Assembly: GCF_937981295.1 (NCBI RefSeq)
Contig: NZ_CALJPC010000003.1
Coordinates: 1-36,920, forward strand
Direction of reading: 5' to 3'
Origin: an uncultured Campylobacter sp.
GTDB lineage: Bacteria; Campylobacterota; Campylobacteria; Campylobacterales; Campylobacteraceae
DNA: 36,920 nucleotides
In this document: positions 15,606 to 23,623 of the stretch, one piece after another
Position numbering within the stretch: position 1 is the stretch's first letter
How the letters are laid out: every line of letters begins with the position of its first letter
The notes under the pieces: generated by a model
What the model was told of the DNA's origin: nothing
What the model saw: only the letters and a program-made list of their open reading frames with translations
Databases searched by the model: none
Position numbers and translations under genes: made by a program

Positions 15606-16339
15606 TGATAAAATTTACGAACTTAACTAAGCGCTTCGGCGATCACGTCGTGCTAAACGGGCTAAGCTTAGAATTTCGCGACGGGCAAACAACAGTGATT
15701 TTAGGAAGCTCCGGCTCTGGCAAATCCACGATGCTGCGCTGCATAAATCTGCTCGAAATTCCAAGCGGCGGCGAGCTACAGCTAGGCGAGTTTAAGATAA
15801 ATTTCGACGCTCAGCATAAAACAAGCGAATATCATCCATTCCGCGCGCATACGGGCATGGTTTTTCAAAGCTTCAATCTCTTTCCGCACCTCAACGTCTT
15901 GCAAAACGTCATCGAAGCACCCGTGCACGTGCTAAAGCAGCCACGCGAGCTTGCCGAAGCAAATGCAATGACGCTGCTAAAAAAAGTCGGTATGGCGGAT
16001 AAAGCTGGCGCGTATCCGGCTCGCCTCTCCGGCGGTCAGAGCCAGCGCGTAGCGATCGCGCGGGCGCTTGCGATGCAGCCTGAGTTTTTGCTGCTGGATG
16101 AGCCTACGAGCGCGCTTGATCCCGAGCTTGAGGCACAGGTGCTAAAGACTATCGCAGAGCTTGCCGCAGAGGATCGCTCGCTTATCATCGTCACGCACAA
16201 TATGGGCTTTGCGCGCAAGATCGCAGATAGAATTTTATTCCTAGACGGCGGAGTTATCGCATTCGACGGCGACGCAGAGGAATTCTTCGGTAGCAGCGAC
16301 GAGCGCATAGCTAAATTTATCGGAGCGATGAGCTTTTAA
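15605..16339 (+). CDS. amino-acid (probable cystine) ABC transporter ATP-binding protein, TcyN/YecC type
   Basis: A 244-residue ABC ATPase with Walker A GSSGSGKST, Q-loop MVFQSFNLFPHLN, signature LSGGQSQRVAIARAL, Walker B FLLLDEPTSALDPE and H-loop IIVTHNMGFA, all intact. I place the start at ATG 15605 (TGATG overlap with the permease stop), giving MIKFTNLTKRFG; a GTG three bases earlier is possible. It energises import for the two binding proteins upstream. It is followed after 25 bp by the PLP enzyme with its own good RBS, so all five genes probably form one operon. Confidence 0.93.
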   Translation: MIKFTNLTKRFGDHVVLNGLSLEFRDGQTTVILGSSGSGKSTMLRCINLLEIPSGGELQLGEFKINFDAQHKTSEYHPFRAHTGMVFQSFNLFPHLNVLQNVIEAPVHVLKQPRELAEANAMTLLKKVGMADKAGAYPARLSGGQSQRVAIARALAMQPEFLLLDEPTSALDPELEAQVLKTIAELAAEDRSLIIVTHNMGFARKIADRILFLDGGVIAFDGDAEEFFGSSDERIAKFIGAMSF

Positions 16340-16364
16340 ATCCATTAAATTTCAAGGAGAAAAG

Positions 16365-17501
16365 ATGAAAATAGATACCCTAATCGTAAAGGGCATAGAG
16401 GCCAAGTCCAACCCCTATAACGCGGTGATTCCGCCGATATATCTAGCCAGCACCTTCGTGCAAGAAAGCCTGGATAATTTCGGCAAATACGCCTATTCGC
16501 GCGGCGCAAATCCTACGCGCAACGCCTTTGAAGAGCTTTTTGCAAAATTTGAAGGCAGCAAATACGCCTTCGCGCTAGCTTCGGGCATGGCGGCTACGAG
16601 CGCTGCGTTTGCGCTGCTTAAAAGCGGAGATCGCGTGCTGTTAAACAACAACGTCTACGGCGGCACCTATCGATACGTAAGTGGGATTTTTAAAAATCAA
16701 GGGATCAATTACGACTTGGTGGACGATCTGAATTCGATCACCGAAATTCCGAGCGACGTCAAAATGGTCTTCATCGAGACGCCATCAAATCCGCTTTTGC
16801 GAGTAACCGATATTGAGCGCATCAGCGAGCTCGCGCACAAAAACGGCGCGCTTGTGGTTATGGATAATACCTTTTTGACCCCATATTATCAGCGCCCGCT
16901 AGAGCACGGCGCAGACGTCGTGGTTTATAGCGCGACCAAATACATAGGCGGGCATGCCGATCTGATCGCCGGCATCGTTACGACGAACGACGATGAGCTT
17001 GCCGCAAGAATTCAGTTTATGAAAAACACTCTGGGCGCGACGCTATCGCCTACCGACGCGTATTCGCTCATACGCGGGCTTAAAACGCTAAGCGTGCGCT
17101 TCGACCGCCAGAGCGAAAATACACTAAAGATAATAGAATTTTTACGCGGCAATCCTGCGGTAGAGGCGGTAAATTTTGCAGGCTCGCATTCAGCTAACGA
17201 AAAAGAGATACAAAATCGCCAAGCTAGCGGCATCGGAGCGGTCATCTCACTAGTGCTTAAGCCACAATACGACTATAAAACCTTCGCACGTAGCCTTGAG
17301 CTATTCGATCTGGCGGTTAGTCTGGGCGGCGTAGAGAGCCTGATCTGCCACCCCGCGTCGATGACGCACGAGAGTTATCCACGCGAGCTGCAAGAGCGCA
17401 TCGGCATAAGTCAAAATTTGCTGCGCCTAGCCATAGGTATCGAAAACGCAGACGATCTCATAGCAGACCTTGCCGCCGCGCTAGAAAAATCTAAAAAATA
17501 G
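16365..17501 (+). CDS. cystathionine gamma-synthase/lyase-family PLP enzyme
   Basis: A 378-residue Cys/Met-metabolism enzyme. The PLP lysine is Lys192 in YSATKYIGGHAD. Other signatures are YSRGANPTRNAFEE, ALASGMAATSAAF (phosphate binding), ETPSNPLLRVTDI and GGVESLICHPASMTHE. Family members act as cystathionine gamma-synthase (MetB), beta- or gamma-lyase, or homocysteine/cysteine desulfhydrase, and sequence alone does not discriminate them. Its place directly after a cystine-type ABC importer (RBS CAAGGAG, 25-bp gap) favours lyase or interconversion of imported sulfur amino acids over pure methionine synthesis. It acts in the cytoplasm as a probable tetramer. Confidence 0.88.
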   Translation: MKIDTLIVKGIEAKSNPYNAVIPPIYLASTFVQESLDNFGKYAYSRGANPTRNAFEELFAKFEGSKYAFALASGMAATSAAFALLKSGDRVLLNNNVYGGTYRYVSGIFKNQGINYDLVDDLNSITEIPSDVKMVFIETPSNPLLRVTDIERISELAHKNGALVVMDNTFLTPYYQRPLEHGADVVVYSATKYIGGHADLIAGIVTTNDDELAARIQFMKNTLGATLSPTDAYSLIRGLKTLSVRFDRQSENTLKIIEFLRGNPAVEAVNFAGSHSANEKEIQNRQASGIGAVISLVLKPQYDYKTFARSLELFDLAVSLGGVESLICHPASMTHESYPRELQERIGISQNLLRLAIGIENADDLIADLAAALEKSKK

Positions 17502-17937
17502 GCGGCGCGAAATTTACGTAAGCTTGTAGAATTTTATACAGGCTTGTAAAAATTTACGCGCGCAGAATTCACGCCAAAATTTAGTCCGAAATCCTTATAG
17601 CTTCGCTCGTGAGGCTATAAGGGCGCCGGTTTTTACGGACCGGCACGCAGGGCGGGCTTAAAAAGACCTCCTGCAGATCATTTCATCTTGCAAAAATCAC
17701 TTTTCGCAAAATCTATGTCTATTTTCTCGCGAGCTAAATTTTGTATGAATTTTCACTCGTTAAATTTCACACGGCGCGCGTATAATCCGCTAGCCACTCG
17801 CAGTCGCTCGGTTTAAATTTAGAGCGATTAAATTTATCAAACAAGCAAATTTAGGCTCTATCCTGCTCAAAATTTAAAATTCTACGCGCCGTTTAAATTC
17901 CGCTTAAAATTTTAGTCGCGCTTTAAATTTAGCGGAG
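17502..17937. other. 436-bp convergent intergenic region with two hairpins
   Basis: It lies between the ends of the PLP-enzyme gene (+) and polA (-). It contains CCTTATAGC (17593-17601) paired with GCTATAAGG (17614-17622), a 9-bp stem, immediately followed by GCCGGT (17625-17630) with ACCGGC (17639-17644). These could terminate transcription from either side although neither has a clean T tract. The rest is AT-rich with many AAATTT words. No gene seen. Confidence 0.5.
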
Positions 17938-20754
17938 TTACTTCAGCTCGCCCCAGCGTTTGGCGATGTTTAGGCTAGTCTTTAAAGGCACGTTTAGGCT
18001 CGCCGCGCTTTGCATTATCTCTTGCGCGCGCTCACCGAAGCTCTGCGCCAAATCGTCCCGCACCTCGAAAATCAGCTCATCGTGGATCTGCAATATCAGC
18101 CGCGCTTCGCCATTTAGCAGCGGCGAAATCTCAACCATCGCTTTTTTGATGATGTCGGCGGCGGAGCCTTGAAATTTCGTATTCACCGCCTCGCGCTCGT
18201 AGCTCGCATAGACCATGTTGTTGCGCGCGTTTGCGAAGTCGAAGTAGCGCCTGCGCCCAAAAAGCGTGCTTACGTAGCCGTCCGCTTTAGCGTCCGATTT
18301 TATGCTTTGCAAAAACTCCTTGATCGTGGAAAACGCCGCGAAATAGCGCTCGATATAGCCCTTCGCCTCGGCGCGCGCGATGCCCAGGCTGTCGCTTAGC
18401 TTGCCCGCGCCCATGCCGTAGATGAGGCCGAAATTTATGCTCTTTGCGATCGTACGGTGCGCGGGCTGCGCGTCGCCGAAAATACTGATCGCCGTGCGCG
18501 CGTGAATGTCCTCATCCGCCCTAAACGCCGCCAAAAGCGCAGGATCGCGCGAAAAGTGCGCGAGCAGGCGCAGCTCGATCTGCGAGTAATCAAGCGAGAT
18601 CAGCGAGTAGCCCCCCTCTGCTAGGAAGCAGTCCCGTACGTCCTTCGCAAAGGTGCCGCGCGCGGGAATATTTTGCAGGTTCGGATTTTTGCTCGCTAGC
18701 CGCCCGGTGGCCGTGCCGGTCTGCAAAAAATTCGATCTGACGCGGTTTTGCGGATCGGCCAGAGCAAGCTGTAGCAGCGGCTCGCAGTAGGTGCTTTGCA
18801 GCTTAAACAGCTCGCGGTAGTCTAAAATTTTACTCACCGCGGGATGCAGCGCCGTAAGATCCTTCAGCACGCTTTCGTCAGTGCTATAGCCCGTCTTGGT
18901 GCGCTTTGCCGCAGGTAGCCCAAGTCGCTCGAAAAGCACGGCGCCGAGCTGAGCGGGGGAGTTGATGTTAAACTGCTCGCCGCAAAGCTCGTAAATTTCA
19001 TCCGTGAGCGCTCGCAGGGACTTTTCGTTGCGCGCTATAAGGCGCTTTATCATCTCTACGTCAATCTTGATGCCGCATCTTTGCATCTGCCAAAGCACCC
19101 GCACGAATGGGAACTCAAGCTCCTGCGCGAGCTTAAAAAGCGCGGGTTCGAGCATCTGTTTGAGCTTAAAATACAGCCTCAGCGTCACCCACGCATCCTC
19201 GCTCGCATAGATCGTAGCAGCGTCCAGCTCCACGGAGGCGAAGGTCTCGCCCTTTTTGACGACATCGCCGAAATGCACCGTCTCATACCCAAGATACCGC
19301 GGCGAGATAGAGTCCATCCCCACGGCGTTTGCAGGATCGAGCAGCCACGCTAGCACCATCGTATCGGCAAAGCGCGCAGCAGGCTCAATGTTAAAATTAT
19401 TTTTCACGATCTCAAAATCGTATTTTAAATTTTGCCCCACGACATAACCGCGAAACAGCGAGCTGATCGCGGCCTTTGCCGCGTCCGAAGAAATTTGAGC
19501 TGGAGCGCCCAAATAGCTATGCGCGAGCGGGACGTAATAGGCGCGCTCCTCATTAAATGCAAACGAAAAGCCCACGATCTTGGCGCTTTTGCTGTCGATG
19601 CTAGTGGTTTCCGTATCGAAGCTTATTAATGTCTCGACGCCGACGCCCTCGCACAGCCTCGCAAGCTCCGCGGCATCGGTGATACAAATAGGCTCAAATG
19701 GCGTTTTAAAAGCGCTCTCGGAATTTTGCCCACCGCAAGAGGAACCGCCTGAGATAGAATTTTGCCCGTCTAGCCCCCCCACGGCAGCATCCAAGATAGA
19801 GCCGCCGCAAGACGCCTCTGCGCAGGAGTCCTTCCCGCCCGCGCCCAAAACGGAGCTTTTTGCGCCCATGCCTTTGCCCTCGCCCCAAAGATCAAGTCCG
19901 TTTTGCTCTTGCAGGTTTAGCGCCGAAAGAAGCCTATTTAGAGCGTAGTCTTTTAAAATTTCGCGGATTTTAAAAAGCGGATTTTGCTGCGGAAATTTCG
20001 CATCATCCAAAGGCGGGATTTCCAGCTCGTCGTAAAGCGTAGCCAGGCGCTTGCTTATGTAGGCGCTCTGCTTACCTTCTATCAGATACTCGCGCTGTTT
20101 GTTTTGCGGTAGGCGGTCTAAATTTGAATAGATCCCATCAAGCGAGCCCCATTCGTCTAAAAGTTTCTTTGCTCCCTTGTCGCCGATACCCCGCACGCCC
20201 GGGATATTATCGGCGCTGTCGCCGCAGATCGCTAAAAAATCCACGATCTGCTCGGGATAGACGCCGTAGCGCTGCAAGCACTCCTCTCTTCCGTAAAGCA
20301 TCTTTTTGCCGTGGCTGTAAATTTTAACGTTTTCGCCGATGAGCTGATACAGGTCCTTGTCTGAGGTAACGATGTTGATTTTATGCGTGGCGCCGTGCTT
20401 TTTAACGACGCTTGCGATGAGATCGTCCGCTTCATAGCCTTCGCGTCCGAGCGAGTAAAGCCCCATCTTTTCGATCATCTCGATGCAGACTGGCAACTGC
20501 TGTAAAAGCGCGGGCGGCGGGGCTTGGCGGTTGGTTTTGTAGTTGGGATCGATATCCGAGCGGAAGGTCTTGCCCTTGCTATCCAGAGCGAAAATTATAT
20601 AATCGCTCTTAAATTCCTTCGAAAGATTTGCGATGAAGCTCGCAAATCCGCTCACCATGCCGCTGGGTTTGCCGTCTTTGGTCTTAAGCCCGCTCATAGC
20701 GTAGTAGAGCCTGAAAAAAAAGCCGAACGTATCAATGATCGTGATGGTCTGCAT
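17938..20754 (-). CDS. polA: DNA polymerase I
   Basis: A 938-residue repair and Okazaki-fragment polymerase. Residues 1 to about 290 form the 5'-3' exonuclease (AISGDS-like core seen as AICGDSADNIPGVRGIG). A 3'-5' exonuclease spans about 350-520 with all key acidic residues (SFDTETTS, LKYDFEIV, YASEDAW), so proofreading should work. The polymerase domain shows motif A SLDYSQIELRLLAHF, motif B RTIAKSINFGLIYGMGAGKL and motif C LQIHDELIFEV. Between the exonucleases, at about residues 295-350, lies a Gly/Ser/Ala-rich, cysteine-containing low-complexity linker (GAKSSVLGAGGKDSCAEASC and on) that is longer than normal. Helicobacter PolA lacks proofreading residues, so this copy is of the complete kind. 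Confidence 0.97.
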   Translation of the reverse strand: MQTITIIDTFGFFFRLYYAMSGLKTKDGKPSGMVSGFASFIANLSKEFKSDYIIFALDSKGKTFRSDIDPNYKTNRQAPPPALLQQLPVCIEMIEKMGLYSLGREGYEADDLIASVVKKHGATHKINIVTSDKDLYQLIGENVKIYSHGKKMLYGREECLQRYGVYPEQIVDFLAICGDSADNIPGVRGIGDKGAKKLLDEWGSLDGIYSNLDRLPQNKQREYLIEGKQSAYISKRLATLYDELEIPPLDDAKFPQQNPLFKIREILKDYALNRLLSALNLQEQNGLDLWGEGKGMGAKSSVLGAGGKDSCAEASCGGSILDAAVGGLDGQNSISGGSSCGGQNSESAFKTPFEPICITDAAELARLCEGVGVETLISFDTETTSIDSKSAKIVGFSFAFNEERAYYVPLAHSYLGAPAQISSDAAKAAISSLFRGYVVGQNLKYDFEIVKNNFNIEPAARFADTMVLAWLLDPANAVGMDSISPRYLGYETVHFGDVVKKGETFASVELDAATIYASEDAWVTLRLYFKLKQMLEPALFKLAQELEFPFVRVLWQMQRCGIKIDVEMIKRLIARNEKSLRALTDEIYELCGEQFNINSPAQLGAVLFERLGLPAAKRTKTGYSTDESVLKDLTALHPAVSKILDYRELFKLQSTYCEPLLQLALADPQNRVRSNFLQTGTATGRLASKNPNLQNIPARGTFAKDVRDCFLAEGGYSLISLDYSQIELRLLAHFSRDPALLAAFRADEDIHARTAISIFGDAQPAHRTIAKSINFGLIYGMGAGKLSDSLGIARAEAKGYIERYFAAFSTIKEFLQSIKSDAKADGYVSTLFGRRRYFDFANARNNMVYASYEREAVNTKFQGSAADIIKKAMVEISPLLNGEARLILQIHDELIFEVRDDLAQSFGERAQEIMQSAASLNVPLKTSLNIAKRWGELK

Positions 20755-20864
20755 AATGGTCCTCGGATTTAGAATTTTAATGCGTAGTGTATTAAAATTC
20801 GGCTAAATTTACAAATTCCGAATAGGACTTGATCTGCCTCATTTCAAAATTTTAAAATTTGCTA

Positions 20865-20870
20865 TATAAT
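20865..20870 (+). promoter_or_regulatory. -10 box for the DUF2249 operon
   Basis: TATAAT in TTGCTATATAATCGCG, 29 bp upstream of the ATG at 20899. AAAAAGGATC provides the RBS. The box lies in the 144-bp gap shared with the divergent polA gene. Confidence 0.6.
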
Positions 20871-20898
20871 CGCGCGAAATTTTAAAAAAGGATCAAGT

Positions 20899-21243
20899 AT
20901 GGATTTTTTCACAGACTGGCAGGAGTTCGACGCAGCGGGCGCTACGTTGAAATTTTATAAAAAATCACAAGGCGGCGTGGAATACATCGGCTTTGATTCG
21001 CGCAAATGCGTCCCGCCCGAGCCTATGGTAAATGCGCTGGTGGCGCTAAATTTCGTAAAAGACGAAACCAAAAAGGTCGTCATGGTCAATCATAAATTCC
21101 CGATGGGGCTGATCCCAAAAATCGAGTCTAAATTTGACATTGCCCGCGAGGATCTGGACGGAGATGCGGTCAAGCTCACCATCAGCCTAAAACCGGGCGC
21201 GGTCAATGAGGGTTTCGATACCGACGCGAAGTGCCACGGCTAA
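20899..21243 (+). CDS. DUF2249 (TusA-like fold) protein
   Basis: A 114-residue soluble protein. Residues about 33-75 carry the DUF2249 pattern: FDSRKCVPPEPMVNALVALN, then a strand-loop VVMVNHKFPMGL with the usual HxxP-like element. A cysteine sits just before PPEPM and another near the C-terminus (DAKCHG). DUF2249 proteins are small TusA-related modules often encoded next to denitrification, NO-response or heme-copper oxidase genes, and their biochemistry is poorly known. It starts at ATG 20899. It is followed after 17 bp by a polytopic membrane protein and then a DUF59 protein, so these three form one unit. Confidence 0.65.
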   Translation: MDFFTDWQEFDAAGATLKFYKKSQGGVEYIGFDSRKCVPPEPMVNALVALNFVKDETKKVVMVNHKFPMGLIPKIESKFDIAREDLDGDAVKLTISLKPGAVNEGFDTDAKCHG

Positions 21244-21260
21244 AGGACTTTAAAATTTAG

Positions 21261-22436
21261 ATGAATATCACGACCTTTTCGCCGCCGTTTCGCATCGTAG
21301 GCGGCTATTTCATCTGCGGCTTTATCTTTTTGCTGTTAAGCGCGGCGAGCTTTTTAAAGGCCGATTTCGACGCGATCCAGGCGCCGCAGACGGCGAGCTT
21401 TTTTCACGTATTTTTGCTGGGCTTCGTAATCAGCATAATCATCGGAGCACTCTATCAGCTTACTTCGGTCATTATCCAAAAGGAATTTTTCACCGTCAAA
21501 TTTGCGTTTTTAAATCTCTTTGCTTACGCTGCGGGCGTGGCGCTGCTAAGCGCAGGATTGCTGCTTTCAAATATCTCATTGATGCACGCAGGCGGCGGCG
21601 TTTTGCTGCTTAGCCTATTTTATTTTACGATCTGCTACGCGCTAAGCTTCATCGGCACGCCCAAATGGAGTTTCCCCGCCGTTGCGCTTGCGATCTCGGC
21701 TGCGTTTTTGGCGGTAGGGATCAGCCTTGGCTTCGCGCTCGTGCTAGCTCTTAGCGGCGTGGAGGTTTTCGGAGTATATTTTTCAGAAATTTTATCCTAT
21801 CACATATACTTCGTGCTAGGCTTCGTGTTTTTCGTCATCGTAGGCGCTGCGTGCGTGCTGCTGCCGATGTTTAGCCTGGCGCACGATCTAAGCTTCGCGC
21901 TGGCAAAAGCTTCACTGGCGCTGTATCTGCTCGCGGGGCCGTTTTTGCTAAAAGGCTTTGGAATTTTCATCGCACTTGCCGCGCTTGCGAGCTTTGCGGC
22001 TCAGGCGATCTACATCCTAGCCAGGCGGGTGCGAAAAGCGATCGATTATTGGAATTTAAACGTCTACATCTCGCTAGCGGCTTTGGGATTTAGCGCGGCA
22101 TTTTGGATTGCAGATCGCGCGGATGCGGCGGCGTTTTGGCTGCTATACGGCTTTTTGTTCGCCTTCATCGTCGCGCACCTTTATAAAATCGCGCCCTTTC
22201 TCATCTGGTATCACTACGTCTCACCCTTCGTCGGCAAGCGCAAAATCCCTATGCTAGACGATATGATAATCAAAAAGATCGCCTACGCAGCCTGCGTGCC
22301 GAACGTCTTAGCGCTTGCGTGCGCGAGTCTTGGGGCGCTAACGCCCGCGGTCATCTTGCAAGCGGCAAGCATAATTTTGGTGCTAATCAACACCGTAAAT
22401 ATCTTTAATTACATAAAATTCGGAGAGGAAAAATGA
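21261..22436 (+). CDS. polytopic membrane protein resembling heme-copper oxidase subunit I / NnrS
   Basis: A 391-residue protein with about 10-12 predicted transmembrane helices. Histidines sit at helix positions reminiscent of heme-copper proteins: SFFHVFLLGFVISIIIGALY (about residue 48), SYHIYFVLGFVFFVIVG (about 180), FSLAHDLSF, and FIVAHLYKIAPFLIWYHYV (about 310-328). This recalls NnrS and small HCO-like proteins linked to nitric-oxide metabolism, but it is too short and lacks enough clear motifs to be called a catalytic oxidase. The start ATG 21261 follows a weak RBS 17 bp after the DUF2249 gene. Its 3' end overlaps the DUF59 gene by 4 bp. A heme or metal-binding role is inference. Confidence 0.55.
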   Translation: MNITTFSPPFRIVGGYFICGFIFLLLSAASFLKADFDAIQAPQTASFFHVFLLGFVISIIIGALYQLTSVIIQKEFFTVKFAFLNLFAYAAGVALLSAGLLLSNISLMHAGGGVLLLSLFYFTICYALSFIGTPKWSFPAVALAISAAFLAVGISLGFALVLALSGVEVFGVYFSEILSYHIYFVLGFVFFVIVGAACVLLPMFSLAHDLSFALAKASLALYLLAGPFLLKGFGIFIALAALASFAAQAIYILARRVRKAIDYWNLNVYISLAALGFSAAFWIADRADAAAFWLLYGFLFAFIVAHLYKIAPFLIWYHYVSPFVGKRKIPMLDDMIIKKIAYAACVPNVLALACASLGALTPAVILQAASIILVLINTVNIFNYIKFGEEK

Positions 22437-22738
22437 AAGTAACGAAAGAGCAAATTTATGACGCGCTTCGCGCCGTTGTCGATCCTGAGGTGGGCTTTGA
22501 CGTCGTGTCGCTGGGGCTCATCTACGGCGTATCGGTAGATGAGGCGAACAACGCTAAAGTCACGATGACGCTATCGACTCAGTCGTGCCCGCTGCATGAG
22601 ATGATGGTAGAATGGGTGCGCGCGGGTGCCGAGAGCGTGGAGGGCGTCGGCGAGGTACAGATCGATCTCGTCTTTGAGCCGATGTGGAATATCGACATGG
22701 CGGAGGATCACGTCAAAGAGGCTCTGGGGCGGTTTTAG
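22433..22738 (+). CDS. MIP18/DUF59 (PaaD/SufT-like) Fe-S assembly protein
   Basis: A 101-residue protein of the metal-sulfur cluster biosynthesis family. It shows the typical AVVDPEVGFDVVSLGLIYG (about residues 14-32) and the cysteine-bearing STQSCPLHEMM (about 48-58). The family helps mature Fe-S enzymes (SufT, PaaD, Cia2). It overlaps the upstream membrane-protein gene by 4 bp, so its target is probably a product of the same operon or its redox partner. Good RBS (GGAGAGG) within the preceding gene. Function in this context unproven. Confidence 0.85.
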   Translation: MKVTKEQIYDALRAVVDPEVGFDVVSLGLIYGVSVDEANNAKVTMTLSTQSCPLHEMMVEWVRAGAESVEGVGEVQIDLVFEPMWNIDMAEDHVKEALGRF

Positions 22739-23623
22739 GGCTCGCGCAGGGCGCTTTCCGCAGGTTACCCCAAATCGCAGATAGTCGGGGCGCTTTTACG
22801 GATCGCACAAGGACGCTGTGCAGATAATTAGAGTACTTTCTGCGGATCGGTCCCGAGGCGATGTGCAGATCGCTAGAGCGCCGTGCGGATCGCAGGGATG
22901 CTGCACAAAATTCTGAAGCGATGCGTGGATCACTGGGATATTGCACGAAATTCTGGAGCGCTGCGCAGATAGCTGGGCATCCATGCTGCAGCGCGATTCT
23001 CGCCGCCGTTTTAAATTTGAGCGATCTAAAATTTAACTCAATTAAATTTTGCACCCGTTTGATTATCGCTTAGTTATAAATTTGCACGATCTAAAATTTG
23101 ACCGCATAACCGCGATTTGGCGAGCGTCATCAAACGATTTGTGTTTGCAAAATACCGTGCGGCGCAATATTTTAAATTTAATTGCGCCGCCTGTGCCTCT
23201 GCCTGCATCTAGTTAGCTCGCCTGCTCTCCCGTCTGTGCGCCTGCGCACCAGCCGCCCGCTCGCCCATCTGCTTTTCTTTTTCCAGCCCGCAAAACGCCG
23301 CCCCGTAAGGCGCGAATCGCAGTTTAAATTTAGCCGCAAGAGCCGCAAATAGCGCCGCGAAATCTTACAAACCGCGCAACGAAATTTTAAAAAACCATGG
23401 AATTTAACCGCTCTGTTTATGAGCGCGGCTAGTAGATCGCGGTAGGCGTTAAATTTCAACCCAAAAGATAAAGCCAAACTCGCTAATCGCAATTATTCTG
23501 TGTAATCGCTCCGATTTATATTTGTACGTTTGATTAAAATTTTGCAAAGAAACGCGGCGCGGCTAAATAAAATTTAAAACAGATCCGCAGGCGCGCGGCA
23601 AGCGATTAAATTTAAAGCTAAAT
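22739..23623. other. 885-bp gene-free region
   Basis: It lies between convergent ends of the DUF59 operon and ppx. Open frames exist but have Arg/Ala/Cys-rich, repeat-driven translations with no recognisable fold. The left part carries degenerate 40-bp tandem repeats (22858-22998). The middle (about 23195-23290) is a GC-rich CTG/CGC-type low-complexity stretch, unusual for this genome. I see no tRNA or terminator in it. It may be a decayed locus. Confidence 0.5.
22858..22998 (+). repeat. degenerate ~40-bp tandem repeats
   Basis: Two adjacent 40-bp units (22878-22917 and 22918-22957) share the pattern GCG..GTG.GGATC.C.GGGAT, then .TGCAC.AAATTCTG.A. A half unit at 22858-22877 and a diverged third copy at 22958 to about 22998 flank them. 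Identity between the central pair is roughly 75-80% by eye. Confidence 0.6.

Noticed and set aside
23178..23492. 104-codon minus-strand frame in the gene-free region
   Set aside because: Its translation is Arg-rich and low in typical protein content, it has no RBS, and it spans the GC-rich low-complexity tract.
22739..23623. CRISPR array in the repeat-bearing gap
   Set aside because: The 40-bp units are directly adjacent without spacers, are degenerate, and no cas genes are present.
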